Source: Chitinophagaceae bacterium
GTDB taxonomy: Bacteria; Bacteroidota; Bacteroidia; Chitinophagales; Chitinophagaceae
DNA: 49,975 bases
Direction: 5' to 3'
NCBI GenBank assembly: GCA_903642275.1
Contig: CAHJWK010000021.1
Location: 1 to 49,975 of the forward strand
Shown here piece after piece: positions 16,479-25,316 of the stretch. Numbering within the stretch: the first letter of the stretch is position 1; the number at the start of each line of letters is the position of its first letter. Below the pieces are notes generated by a model that worked only from the letters and a program-made list of their open reading frames with translations, did not search any database and was not told the origin of the DNA. A program made the translations under genes and the position numbers.

Positions 16479-17193
16479 ATGCAGCTTATTGCTGGTTTGT
16501 CTTTTATTGTAGCTGCATAGCTTATCGGTTCAGCTTTTAAATATAAATCAAAAGCCATGGAAACTATTGTTGTAACTGGGCTTGCAAAAAAGATTTTGTG
16601 AGCGACCTCATAGTATGGAATGGATAATATTCAAAAAAATTGATGGATTTAAAAGCAGCCTATGCAGATTTAAAAAATGATGAGACAGCTATAAAAAAGT
16701 ATTTGATCAGTAAAGGAATTTTAGGTAATCAAATAATTTTTTCTTCTGTAAATATTGACAAGCAATTCAATACTAAAACTAATGAAAATGGTAACCAGGT
16801 TGGCTAGGAATTTACAGGTTATAATTTAACCCAAACTGTTATGGTACAATCAAATGATGTAAATAAGGTTGATAGGATAACAAGAGAAGCCACGGAATTA
16901 ATTGAAAACGGTGTTGAATTTACTTCGCAGCCACCATTTTTTTATAATACTAAATTATCACAGGTTAAAATGGATTTGCTTGCGCGTGCCAGTGCAGATG
17001 CAAAGCAAAGGCAAAAGCCATTGCAAAAAATGCAGGCAGTAACTTAGGCAATTTAAGAAAGCCAACAATGGGGGTATTTCAAATTACAGGAAAAAACAGT
17101 AACGAAGATTATAGTTATGGAGGTGCTTTCAATACTTAAAGCAAAATAAAAACCGGGTCTATTGCTATTAAAATGGAATTTGCTGCAGACTAA
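16479..17193 (+). pseudogene. decayed SIMPL-domain (DUF541) protein gene
   Basis: The reconstructed protein starts MQLIAGLSFIVAA, then an in-frame TAG, then GSAFKYKSKAMETIVVTGLA. After a one-base shift at the A-run near 16590 it reads KKDFVSDLIVWN, then a TAA. It goes on with YADLKNDETAIKKYLISKGI and the SSVNIDKQFN strand, another TAG near 16806, EFTGYNLTQTVMV, and NGVEFTSQPPFFYNTKLSQV. After a second shift near 17010 it ends with AKAIAKNAGSNLGNLRKPTM and KIKTGSIAIKMEFAAD. The GYNLTQTV, LARASADAK and IAKNAG features are those of SIMPL/DUF541 proteins, normally exported or membrane-anchored. At least four nonsense codons and two frameshifts make it clearly dead. It accounts for most of the 790-base gap between purN and ftcD. 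Confidence 0.85.
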
Positions 17194-17208
17194 TTTACAG
17201 GTACATAT

Positions 17209-18885
17209 TTAAACGTTGATTTTGTTGTTTACAATTTTCACAATTTCTTCTTCAAGCTTTTTTGTTTTAGATTCTATATCCTTTCCTTTTACAACAAAAT
17301 CATCAACAAAATTTTTATCATCATAATCTTTTGCGTTGATGCGCACATTCATAAATGCACCCATTACAGCAGTTCTTGCACACAACGCACCGACACCTGC
17401 ATCAGATATCGAATTAGGATTACCCACTTCAGCCATTGCTTTAATTACAATCATACTTTCATAAGCTAACTGCATTACTTTAAACGGAACTTCAATTGCA
17501 TTTTTTGTGGCTTCCTGTATAGCTTGTGTGCGTACTTTTTTTTCTTCTTCGGTTGATTTTGATAAGCCAAATGCTGACATAATTTGGTTGAATGCTTTTG
17601 TATCTGCATCAACCAATTTTAATAGTTCATTTTTATAGTATTGGCCTTTATCTGCCCAATCGCTGAAATCTTTCCAATGTTCATCCCAGCCAACTTTATG
17701 CGCTGAAAGGTTGGCAACCATCGTTCCTAAAGAAATACCAAGCGCACCAACATAAGCAGCAATAGAACCACCACCGGGCGCAACACTTTCACTGGCTGTT
17801 TCATCTGCGAAATCAGTTAGTGTTGTGTTGATGAATTTGCTATTTGACTTATCTTTTAATAAATATTCAATAATTCTTTCTTCCGGTTTGAATGAAGCAA
17901 GTTCATCAAGACCTAAAGATTTAATAGCAATGTGAATGATTTCTTTTTCTGAGATACCAGTTGAACGTTGTTGCTTTTCTAAAAAATGTTTTCCTGCATC
18001 AATCATTGATTTTAATGGAACAAGTCCAACGAGTTCACTTCCTGTTACACGAATGCCACGTGCATCTGCTTTTTTACAAACCTCATCAAATGCAATGTGC
18101 AAAGGCGTTATACCAATGTTTGTTAGGTTCATAGAAATTTGGGCGACGCCATATTCTTCGATATACCAACCAATAGCTTTTACACTTTTTAAGGAGCCTG
18201 GAATTGCAATTAATTTTCCGTTTTCATCTAATATATTCTTGCCGTTTTCTTTTTTTGTTCTGCCTGCTTCACGTACATCAAATGCAATAGCGTTTGCACG
18301 TCGCACAGAAGTCGTATTTAAATTCACGTTATAAGCAATCAAAAAATCTCTTGCACCAATTACTGTTGCGCCACGTTTTGCATCAAAATCACAAGGACCA
18401 AAATCAGGTTGCCATTCAGCTAATTTTATCTTTTTAAAAAAACCTTCGTACTCACCCGCACGAATGATAGATAAGTTATGCCGTAGTTTATCTTTCTGTG
18501 CATGCTCATATAAATAAACAGGAATCTGCAAATCATCACCCACTATTTTTGCGAGCTTATGTGCATATTCAACTGTTTCTTCCATTGTAATGTTTGCAAT
18601 AGGAATTAAAGGGCAAACGTCTGTTGCGCCCATGCGTGGATGTTCGCCTCTGTGGCTACTCATATCAATTAATTCACCTGCTTTTTTTATAGCTTTAAAC
18701 GCAGCCATTACAACCGCTTTTGGTTCACCAACAAATGTTACAACAGTTCGATTTGTAGCTTTGCCCGGGTCAACATTTAATAAACGAACACCTTCGACAG
18801 TTTCAATTTCATCAGTAATTTGTTTTATGATGGTCAGGTCGTTTCCTTCACTGAAATTTGGAACACACTCTATTAATTGATGCAT
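17209..18885 (-). CDS. ftcD: Glutamate formimidoyltransferase / formimino-THF cyclodeaminase, bifunctional
   Basis: This 558-residue protein has two catalytic domains. Residues 1 to about 330 are the formimidoyltransferase, with IECVPNFSEGND at the start and the catalytic His82 in RGEHPRMGATDVCPLIP. It moves the formimino group from N-formimino-glutamate to tetrahydrofolate. Residues about 350-558 are the cyclodeaminase (ASESVAPGGGSIAAYVGALG; GNPNSISDAGVGALCARTAV), which releases ammonia to leave 5,10-methenyl-THF. This is the last step of one histidine-degradation route. It lies 42 nt after hutI, which makes its substrate precursor. The recovered C1 unit can feed MetF, encoded nearby. hutH and hutU are not in the window. 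Confidence 0.95.
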   Translation of the reverse strand: MHQLIECVPNFSEGNDLTIIKQITDEIETVEGVRLLNVDPGKATNRTVVTFVGEPKAVVMAAFKAIKKAGELIDMSSHRGEHPRMGATDVCPLIPIANITMEETVEYAHKLAKIVGDDLQIPVYLYEHAQKDKLRHNLSIIRAGEYEGFFKKIKLAEWQPDFGPCDFDAKRGATVIGARDFLIAYNVNLNTTSVRRANAIAFDVREAGRTKKENGKNILDENGKLIAIPGSLKSVKAIGWYIEEYGVAQISMNLTNIGITPLHIAFDEVCKKADARGIRVTGSELVGLVPLKSMIDAGKHFLEKQQRSTGISEKEIIHIAIKSLGLDELASFKPEERIIEYLLKDKSNSKFINTTLTDFADETASESVAPGGGSIAAYVGALGISLGTMVANLSAHKVGWDEHWKDFSDWADKGQYYKNELLKLVDADTKAFNQIMSAFGLSKSTEEEKKVRTQAIQEATKNAIEVPFKVMQLAYESMIVIKAMAEVGNPNSISDAGVGALCARTAVMGAFMNVRINAKDYDDKNFVDDFVVKGKDIESKTKKLEEEIVKIVNNKINV

Positions 18886-18927
18886 GGAATTGTTTTAAAG
18901 AAGCTAAGATATTCTTTGTATAATAAT

Positions 18928-20178
18928 TTAGATAAAGTCTCCCTCAATCATCACCTTATCAATCAAATTGTTTCCAAAACAATAAGGCAAATTAGCAAGC
19001 GAAGAAATTGGTTTTGTAAAGATGAGATTCGCTTTTTTACCAATCGTTATACTGCCAACTTCATTTTGCAATTCCATAGCATAAGCGCCGTTAATAGTTG
19101 CAGCGTTGATAACTTCTTCGGGCAACATACGCATTTGAATACATGCCATTGAAACAACGTTATTCATATTACCCGAAGGCGACGAACCAGGATTATAATC
19201 TGATGCTAAAGCAACAGCGCAGTTGTTATCAATCAATTTTCTTGCAGGCGGGTAATTCATTCTTAAAAAATAGGCAGCTGTTGGAAGCAATGTTGCAATG
19301 ATATTGCTGTTTGAAAGATGTTTTATTTCATCATCATTCATTGTTTCAAGATGGTCAACACTTAATGCATTTAATTTAATCGCAGCTTCAATGCCGCCAA
19401 TGTTGTTGAGCTGGTTTACATGCAGCTTTGGCTTTAAACCATACTTAAATCCTGCTTCGCAAACACGTTTCATTTCATTAGCAGAAAAAAAACCTTCTTC
19501 ACAAAAGCAATCAATATAATCAGCTAAATTTTCTTTTGCGATGTTTGGCAGCATTTCATCAACAATCAATTTTATATATGCCTCATGATTGTTTTTATAT
19601 TGAACCGGATAAGCATGTGCACCCAAAAATGTTGCTTTAATTGGAATGATTGAAGACTGTTTCAAACGCTGAATAACCCGCAGCATTTTCATTTCACCTT
19701 CAACACTTAAACCATAACCGCTTTTTATTTCTATTGCTCCGGTTCCAAGTTGAATTACTTCGTTCAACCGTTGTTGTGCAAGCATGAATAAATCATCTTC
19801 ACTCATTGCATTGAGCTTGTTGGCTGAATTTAAAATGCCACCACCTTTTGATGCAATTTCAGCGTAGCTTAACCCTTTTATCTTATCAACAAATTCATCT
19901 TCCCGGCTTGTTGCAAAAACTAAATGTGTGTGACTATCACACCAGCATGGAAGTACGTAAGCATTGTTTGCATCAATAATTGTGAGTTGTGGGTTATGAG
20001 CTGTGAGCAGTTCGCTATTTACAGCTGATTGTTCACCAAATTCTTTTATCAATCCATCTTCAACAATTAAATAAGCTTTTTTAATGCAAGGCAAAACAGA
20101 TAATTCTTTTCCGCGAAGCAGTTTATTTTCTTCACGCACATTTACAAGGCAGGCAATATTTTTTATGAGTGTTTGCAA
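18928..20178 (-). CDS. hutI: Imidazolonepropionase
   Basis: This 416-residue amidohydrolase-superfamily enzyme hydrolyses imidazolone-5-propionate to N-formimino-L-glutamate in histidine degradation. Metal-binding His83 and His85 are in CDSHTHLVFATSREDEF. Further signature segments are LGTGAIEIKSGYGLSVEGE, the His of FLGAHAYP, LHVNQLNNIGG, and the catalytic Asp in ALASDYNPGSSPSGNM. The length fits the family (400-420 aa). It starts 15 nt after the upstream gene and is followed by ftcD, so the two consecutive pathway steps are co-transcribed. Confidence 0.96.
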   Translation of the reverse strand: MQTLIKNIACLVNVREENKLLRGKELSVLPCIKKAYLIVEDGLIKEFGEQSAVNSELLTAHNPQLTIIDANNAYVLPCWCDSHTHLVFATSREDEFVDKIKGLSYAEIASKGGGILNSANKLNAMSEDDLFMLAQQRLNEVIQLGTGAIEIKSGYGLSVEGEMKMLRVIQRLKQSSIIPIKATFLGAHAYPVQYKNNHEAYIKLIVDEMLPNIAKENLADYIDCFCEEGFFSANEMKRVCEAGFKYGLKPKLHVNQLNNIGGIEAAIKLNALSVDHLETMNDDEIKHLSNSNIIATLLPTAAYFLRMNYPPARKLIDNNCAVALASDYNPGSSPSGNMNNVVSMACIQMRMLPEEVINAATINGAYAMELQNEVGSITIGKKANLIFTKPISSLANLPYCFGNNLIDKVMIEGDFI

Positions 20179-20193
20179 GAAGTTTAATTCAGA

Positions 20194-20826
20194 TTAAAAT
20201 CCCCAGTCAACCACGCGGCGCAAATAATGCTTATCCTGGATAACCCAGGTAACTTCATAACGGCCGGCGCCTTCACCATTTAACATGTATATATAATAAT
20301 TATGGTGATTAGCAGATTCATAAATATTGCAATAGCTTTTTGTGCTGCCTTTTGCATCATTAAAATATAACTTAGGCTGATATAAATCAGCGTAGGCAGC
20401 CGGCGGAATAACAACCGTGTCACCATCAATTAACGCAATAACAGATGCTATTGATGATGTTGGAATTTTATTTTCTGTTCCCCAGAAAGGGTGATTATCT
20501 AATTTAACAGCATACTTGTCATCAAACCACGTAACCTTATGTTTAGTGGCATCAAAGCCGCCGGTTTTAATTTGAACCTGGATAGTATCGTTATCAAAAT
20601 CAACTTCGCTGTTACTTACATTTTTTACCGGAACTTCAGTAAGCTTATGTTTTGTCAGACTCTCACTGATGCCTGCAAAAGTGAATTGTGAAAGGTCGGC
20701 ACGCACATCTTTTTCCTGCATCTTTAAAAAGTTATCTTTCTTGCTATGGTAATCGGGAATATCATCGTTTTGTGCAACAGCAACTTTTACAACCAAAAAA
20801 AATAGTATTGAAATACTCAGTTTCAT
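20194..20826 (-). CDS. secreted protein of unknown function
   Basis: This 210-residue protein has a clear Sec signal peptide (MKLSISILFFLVVKVAVAQ, cleavage after AQ or nearby), so it is exported to the periplasm or outer membrane. The mature part is mixed, with many short beta-type segments, one Cys, and a C-terminal YEVTWVIQDKHYLRRVVDWG. I recognise no family. It starts 1 nt past the threonine dehydrogenase stop and ends 15 nt before hutI, so it is almost certainly in the same operon, but its sequence does not suggest a role in amino-acid catabolism. Confidence 0.75.
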   Translation of the reverse strand: MKLSISILFFLVVKVAVAQNDDIPDYHSKKDNFLKMQEKDVRADLSQFTFAGISESLTKHKLTEVPVKNVSNSEVDFDNDTIQVQIKTGGFDATKHKVTWFDDKYAVKLDNHPFWGTENKIPTSSIASVIALIDGDTVVIPPAAYADLYQPKLYFNDAKGSTKSYCNIYESANHHNYYIYMLNGEGAGRYEVTWVIQDKHYLRRVVDWGF

Positions 20827-20827
20827 T

Positions 20828-21775
20828 TTAATTCTTTTTTATGTTCTTCAACATATCAACGGTTAATTTTTGCAAATCATATTCAGGCTTCCAGTGCCAG
20901 TCGTTTTCAGCAACAGAATCATCAATACTTTGCGGCCAGCTTTCAGCAATCGTTTGCCTGTAATCAGGCTTATATTTTATTTTGAATGAAGTAACATATT
21001 GTTTTATAGATGCTGCAATTTCAGCGGGAGAGAAGCTAATCGCAGATATATTATAAGATGTGCGTACTGAAATTTTTTCAACCGGCGCTTCCATTAATTC
21101 AATAGTTGCACGAATTGCATCGGGCATGTACATCATCGGCAAATAAGTGTCTTCTTTCAAATAACATTTATAACTATTACTTTCAACAGCGCAATTAAAA
21201 ATATCAATCGCATAATCGGTTGTTCCACCGCCGGGCTCGCTTTTATAACTAATTAAACCGGGGTAACGCAGGCTTCTAACATCAACATTAAAACGCCGGT
21301 TATAATAGTTGCACCAAAACTCGCCTGCATATTTGCTGATGCCATACACCGTTATGGGTTCTATAATGGTTTGCTGCGGGCAATTTTTTTTGGGTGATGT
21401 TGGTCCGAACACAGCAATGCTGCTTGGCCAGTAAACTTTTTGCACCTGCTCTTCACGGGCAATGTCAAGCACATTTAATAAGCCTTGCATATTTAAGTTC
21501 CAGGCAAGGTTGGGATTTTTTTCGCCGGTGGCGGATAAGATTGCCGCCAATAAATATATCTGTGTAATGTTTTGACGTATCACCTGCACATGCAGCATTT
21601 CTTTATTCATCACATCTAAAGAAACATACGGACCGGTGCCTTTCAGCAATTCATTTTCTTCACGCAAATCGCTGGCAACAACATTTGCATTACCATAAAT
21701 TTTGCGCAAAGCCATCGTTAGCTCAACACCAATCTGGCCGCTGGCGCCAATCACTAAAATTTTATCTTTCAACAT
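20828..21775 (-). CDS. SDR-type L-threonine 3-dehydrogenase-like protein
   Basis: This 315-residue NAD-dependent epimerase/dehydratase-family enzyme has a Rossmann loop GASGQIG (10-16), Ser at 118-119 (YWPSSIAVFG), and the catalytic Tyr144-x3-Lys148 pair (VYGISK). The LRYPGLISYKSEPGGGTTDY block is the mark of the short-chain L-threonine dehydrogenases known from Cytophaga and Flavobacterium relatives. These oxidise L-threonine to 2-amino-3-oxobutyrate, which is usually split by a CoA ligase (not in the window). It is the first gene of a four-gene run with a secreted protein, hutI and ftcD. Nucleotide-sugar epimerase is the main alternative, but the GGGTTDYA motif argues against it. Confidence 0.85.
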   Translation of the reverse strand: MLKDKILVIGASGQIGVELTMALRKIYGNANVVASDLREENELLKGTGPYVSLDVMNKEMLHVQVIRQNITQIYLLAAILSATGEKNPNLAWNLNMQGLLNVLDIAREEQVQKVYWPSSIAVFGPTSPKKNCPQQTIIEPITVYGISKYAGEFWCNYYNRRFNVDVRSLRYPGLISYKSEPGGGTTDYAIDIFNCAVESNSYKCYLKEDTYLPMMYMPDAIRATIELMEAPVEKISVRTSYNISAISFSPAEIAASIKQYVTSFKIKYKPDYRQTIAESWPQSIDDSVAENDWHWKPEYDLQKLTVDMLKNIKKN

Positions 21776-21791
21776 AATTTAATAACAATGC

Positions 21792-21799
21792 AAACCTAA
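21792..21799 (-). promoter_or_regulatory. candidate -7 box for the threonine dehydrogenase-hutI-ftcD run (TAGGTTTG)
   Basis: On the minus strand TAGGTTTG matches TAnnTTTG exactly and lies 17 nt before the ATG at 21775. No clear TTG is seen at the -33 position. Confidence 0.4.
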
Positions 21800-21864
21800 T
21801 AAAAGATTCAGGCTTTATGCTGTTCACATTTAGTTTTTAGCTATGCAGAATGCTTATTTATGTT

Positions 21865-21872
21865 TTATTTTG
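21865..21872 (+). promoter_or_regulatory. candidate -7 box for metF (TTATTTTG, 7 of 8)
   Basis: TTATTTTG differs from TAnnTTTG at one position and lies 20 nt before the metF ATG, in the divergent gap of 117 nt. It is a weak call. Confidence 0.3.
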
Positions 21873-21892
21873 CAGGCATTTATTTTTATTGA

Positions 21893-22846
21893 ATGAAGAT
21901 TAACGAGCACATCAGCAACGCTAAAGACACACTTGTTTCTTTTGAAATTTTACCGCCTTTAAAAGGCAAAAGCATTAACTCCATTTATGATCATCTTGAG
22001 CCACTGATGGAATTTAAACCATCGTGGATAAATGTTACCTATCACCGCAGTGAAACAGCATTTAAGAAAAAAGCAGATGGCAGTTTTGATAAGGTTGAAG
22101 TGCGTAAAAGACCGGGAACAGTTGGTATCTGCGCTGCCGTAATGAATCATTATAAAATTGATGCTGTGCCGCACATTATTTGCGGTGGTTTTTCCAAACG
22201 TGAAACAGAAGATGCATTAATTGATTTAAATTTTTTAGGTATTGATAATGTGCTGGTCATTCGCGGCGATGCTGATAAAAATGCTGCTTCATTTGAGCCC
22301 GAACCTGATGGTAACAAATATGCAGAAGATCTACTGAAACAGATTGTAAATCTTAATGAAGGAATTTACCTGGATGATGATATACGCAATGGTGGTAAAA
22401 CAAAATTTTGCATTGGCGTTGCCGGTTATCCTGAAAAACATTTTGAAGCGCCAAACCCTGAAATTGATTTAAACCGTTTAAAAGATAAAGTTGGTTGCGG
22501 TGCTGAATTTGTAATGACACAAATGTTTTTTGATAATCAAAAGTATTTTGACTTTGTAAAAACATGCAGGGCAAATGATATTAATATTCCTATCATTCCA
22601 GGCTTAAAGCCCATCACTACTAAAAAACAATTATCCATTTTACCAAGAATTTTTCATGTTGATATTCCAACAATATTATCAGAAGCTATTATGCGTTGCA
22701 AAACCGATGATGAAGTAGAGAAGATTGGAACGGAATGGCTTATTCAGCAAAGCAAAGAATTAAAAAAGTTTGGTGTGCCTGTGCTGCATTATTATACTCT
22801 GGGCAAACCAAGAACTATTAAGAATGTAGTGAAGGAAGTGTTTTAG
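21893..22846 (+). CDS. metF: Methylenetetrahydrofolate reductase
   Basis: This 317-residue FAD enzyme reduces 5,10-methylene-THF to 5-methyl-THF for methionine synthesis. The N-terminus carries VSFEILPPLKG, corresponding to the SFExxPP motif with the catalytic Glu. Next come WINVTYHRSE, the folate/FAD Asp region VLVIRGDADKN, FCIGVAGYPEKHFEAPN, and AEFVMTQMFFDNQKYFDFV. The order and the length (about 290-320) match MetF. It is transcribed divergently from the threonine/histidine-degradation run, whose FtcD also handles folate C1 units. The gene is followed within 25 nt by a 21-bp minisatellite. Confidence 0.95.
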   Translation: MKINEHISNAKDTLVSFEILPPLKGKSINSIYDHLEPLMEFKPSWINVTYHRSETAFKKKADGSFDKVEVRKRPGTVGICAAVMNHYKIDAVPHIICGGFSKRETEDALIDLNFLGIDNVLVIRGDADKNAASFEPEPDGNKYAEDLLKQIVNLNEGIYLDDDIRNGGKTKFCIGVAGYPEKHFEAPNPEIDLNRLKDKVGCGAEFVMTQMFFDNQKYFDFVKTCRANDINIPIIPGLKPITTKKQLSILPRIFHVDIPTILSEAIMRCKTDDEVEKIGTEWLIQQSKELKKFGVPVLHYYTLGKPRTIKNVVKEVF

Positions 22847-22869
22847 CTTTAATAAATGGTCTCTTAGCC

Positions 22870-23099
22870 AATAAGATGGCTTTTTCAAACAATAAGATGC
22901 GGTTTTCAAGCAACGAAATGTGTTCTTCACACAATGAGATGGCATTTTCAGGCAACAAGGTGCGATTCTCAAACAATAAAATGCATTCCTAAGGCAATAA
23001 GATGCGTTTTCAGACAAAGAGATGGCATTTTCAAGCAATGAGATGCAATTCTTAAACAATGAGATGTGATTTTCAAACAATAAGGTGGTTATTTCAAAC
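22870..23099 (+). repeat. 21-bp tandem minisatellite, 11 degenerate units
   Basis: Eleven head-to-tail units (ten of 21 nt, one of 20 nt at 22996-23015) fill most of the gap between metF and the porin gene. The consensus is roughly AATRAGATGNNNTTTTCAAA plus C. Since 21 is divisible by three, each strand has a frame that reads heptads. The plus strand reads NKMAFSN NKMRFSS NEMCSSH NEMAFSG NKVRFSN, then a stop in unit 6. The minus strand reads LLFENHI SLFKNCI SLLENAI without a stop across the units. No spacers exist, so it is not a CRISPR. I see no start codon with a ribosome site for either frame. It may be the decayed repeat part of a coding sequence or a slippage-grown spacer. Confidence 0.9.
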
Positions 23100-23160
23100 A
23101 TCAACTTTCAATTATCGTTTCATTCACAGCTTTCATTTTATTTTGCATCATTACTAATAA

Positions 23161-25236
23161 TTGCCTTCATTGTTTAAGCTGTTAAGTTTTGTTTTTTTAT
23201 TTATGATGTTGCTGTGTGTAACAGCAATGTTTGCACAAACTGATACCACCGGCACATTTCAATATGATAGTCATGGCAACCCAATTAAAAGAGATACAAC
23301 TAATCAAACTTTGCAGCATCGTGATAAATACGCTGACTCAATAACCATTTCTTACCGTTACCTTGATTCGACACACCTCAACAAAATTGATTCTTCCATA
23401 AATGATTTTTACTCAAGATATCCTGTGCCCTGGTGGTATAATGACTTAGGTAATTTTGGCGCGGCGGCGCATTCCTTAATTTTTCAACCAAATCTTAAAC
23501 CCGGTTTTGATGCAGGGTTTCATGCATACGATATTTATCGTTACACACCTGAGAATACAAAATTTTTTCAAACCACACGCCCATATTCTGAGACAATTTA
23601 TTTAATAGGCAGCCGTGCCGAACAAATGATAGAATTGTTTCACACACAAAACCGCAAACCGAACTTTAATGTAGCTTTTGATTTTAGGATAATTAATTCG
23701 CCCGGTGCATTTAAAAATCAAAGTACTAATAACAGCAACCTCCGGTTTAATACTTTTTATCAGAGTAAGAATAAACGCTATACAAATTATTTTGCTTTTA
23801 TTAATAATAAAATTCTTTCATCAGAAAATGGTGGATTAAAGCCAGGCCAGGACCTCGACAGCCTTTCTTTTAATGACCCGTTTGGTGCCGACACAAAACT
23901 TGGAAGCAAGTTAAATACATATCGTACTATCTTCAATTCAAGCATAAGTATCGGCACAGAATATAAAGAGTCTGTGTTTATCATGCGGCACAGTTATGAT
24001 TTTGGCCAAAAAGATTCTTTAGTAGTTGATTCAGTAACATACAAGTTATTTTATCCACGCTTTCGCATTCAGCATACCATCGAGTTTTCGAAAAATACCT
24101 ATGAGTATCATGACTTGTTTGCTGCTGATTCAGATTATTATAATTATTTTAATTATAGTTTGGCGGCAGGTACTGATTCGGTCCGGTTCAGGGATACATG
24201 GAAAAACCTGACCAATGATTTTGCATTAATATCTTATCCACAAAAAAATAATCTTAACCAGTTTTTAAAGCTAAATGCAGGCGCTGAAATAATTAATGGC
24301 AGCTTTGATGTGTACAAGCAACGTTACAATAACATCTATACGGGTGCAGAATACCGTAACAGAACGCGTAATCAATTATATGATGTAGATGCATCAGGCA
24401 AGTTGTATGTGACCGGTAATTATACCGGCGATTATGCGGCTTATATAAGCCTGGAGCGTTCGTTGCGTCATAATAATGGTTCATTACAGATAGGTTTTCA
24501 AAATGTAAACAGAACGCCTTCATTTATAGAAAGTGGTGTTACCTCATCACAACTAATAGATTCTAACACCGGGAGGCAGATTACCGTGGTAAAGTCGCTA
24601 ACAAATTTTCCTGTAGTTCCGCAAGGCAGTTTTAAAAAAGAAAATATTACAAGGTTATTTGCAAACATAACGGTGCCGCCACTTGCGCTGCAGTTAAGCG
24701 GCGAATATTATCTTTTTACAAACTATACTTATTTCACGGGCTTGTATACAGCAACGCAGGCATCAGGTATATATAATGTATTACATGTAGCCGCTCAAAA
24801 AACAATACGTGTGAGTAGATATTTTACCTGGTATCTTGAAGGCAACCTGCAGCAAACAGCCGGCAATCCGCCAATTGCATTGCCTCTTGTTTTGGCAAGA
24901 AGCCGCTTTGCTTTTGAAGGCAATTTTTATAAAAATCTTTTTTTATCAACAGGTATTGAAATTCGTTATTACACGCCATATAAAGCGCCGGGTTATAATC
25001 CTTTAAACGGGCAATTTATTTACCAGGATACAACAAGCATTACTACCAAGCCCGATATAAACTTTTTCTTCGACTTTCGCATAAAAAGCTTCAAATGCTT
25101 TGTGCGTTTGGAAAATCTGGATACCGCTGATCCTTCCAATGGCTTTTCATTCACCAAATATAATTTTGTTGCCCCCGGTTATCCGCAACGTGCTTTGTGG
25201 TTCAGAGTTGGTATATGGTGGAATTTTGTAAATTAA
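23161..25236 (+). CDS. putative porin (Porin_10-like outer-membrane protein)
   Basis: This 691-residue exported protein has a signal peptide ending CVTAMFAQ. It contains the YRYLDSTHLNKIDSSINDFY region and a long series of alternating aromatic/polar strands, typical of the large Bacteroidota 'putative porin' family (Pfam Porin_10 from memory). The C-terminus RALWFRVGIWWNFVN ends in an aromatic-rich beta strand, as in outer-membrane barrels. No TonB box or plug motif is evident. The start is uncertain: the frame opens at TTG 23161, with another TTG at 23170 (MFKLLSFVFLFMM). The first ATG, 23203, would leave too short a signal peptide, so a TTG start is favoured. Its substrate is unknown. Confidence 0.8.
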   Translation: MPSLFKLLSFVFLFMMLLCVTAMFAQTDTTGTFQYDSHGNPIKRDTTNQTLQHRDKYADSITISYRYLDSTHLNKIDSSINDFYSRYPVPWWYNDLGNFGAAAHSLIFQPNLKPGFDAGFHAYDIYRYTPENTKFFQTTRPYSETIYLIGSRAEQMIELFHTQNRKPNFNVAFDFRIINSPGAFKNQSTNNSNLRFNTFYQSKNKRYTNYFAFINNKILSSENGGLKPGQDLDSLSFNDPFGADTKLGSKLNTYRTIFNSSISIGTEYKESVFIMRHSYDFGQKDSLVVDSVTYKLFYPRFRIQHTIEFSKNTYEYHDLFAADSDYYNYFNYSLAAGTDSVRFRDTWKNLTNDFALISYPQKNNLNQFLKLNAGAEIINGSFDVYKQRYNNIYTGAEYRNRTRNQLYDVDASGKLYVTGNYTGDYAAYISLERSLRHNNGSLQIGFQNVNRTPSFIESGVTSSQLIDSNTGRQITVVKSLTNFPVVPQGSFKKENITRLFANITVPPLALQLSGEYYLFTNYTYFTGLYTATQASGIYNVLHVAAQKTIRVSRYFTWYLEGNLQQTAGNPPIALPLVLARSRFAFEGNFYKNLFLSTGIEIRYYTPYKAPGYNPLNGQFIYQDTTSITTKPDINFFFDFRIKSFKCFVRLENLDTADPSNGFSFTKYNFVAPGYPQRALWFRVGIWWNFVN

Positions 25237-25291
25237 TAAGTAACATCAGTTTCATCGTCAACTAATGTTTTTTATATTATCATTTGCCACG

Positions 25292-25299
25292 TACTTTTG
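25292..25299 (+). promoter_or_regulatory. candidate -7 box of the nuo operon (TACTTTTG)
   Basis: TACTTTTG is an exact TAnnTTTG match 17 nt before the nuoA ATG, implying a short leader. The -33 region is T-rich but has no clean TTG. Confidence 0.5.
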
Positions 25300-25316
25300 T
25301 GCTGTAAAGCACCTTG

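Noticed and set aside
22870-23099. CRISPR array
   Set aside because: The 21-bp units are directly adjacent with no unique spacers and are degenerate, and no cas gene is near.
22760-23104. 114-aa minus-strand open frame over the 21-bp repeats
   Set aside because: It is not listed as a gene because it runs into the antisense of metF, has no ribosome site, and its heptads change frame at the 20-nt unit. It is discussed as a repeat finding instead.
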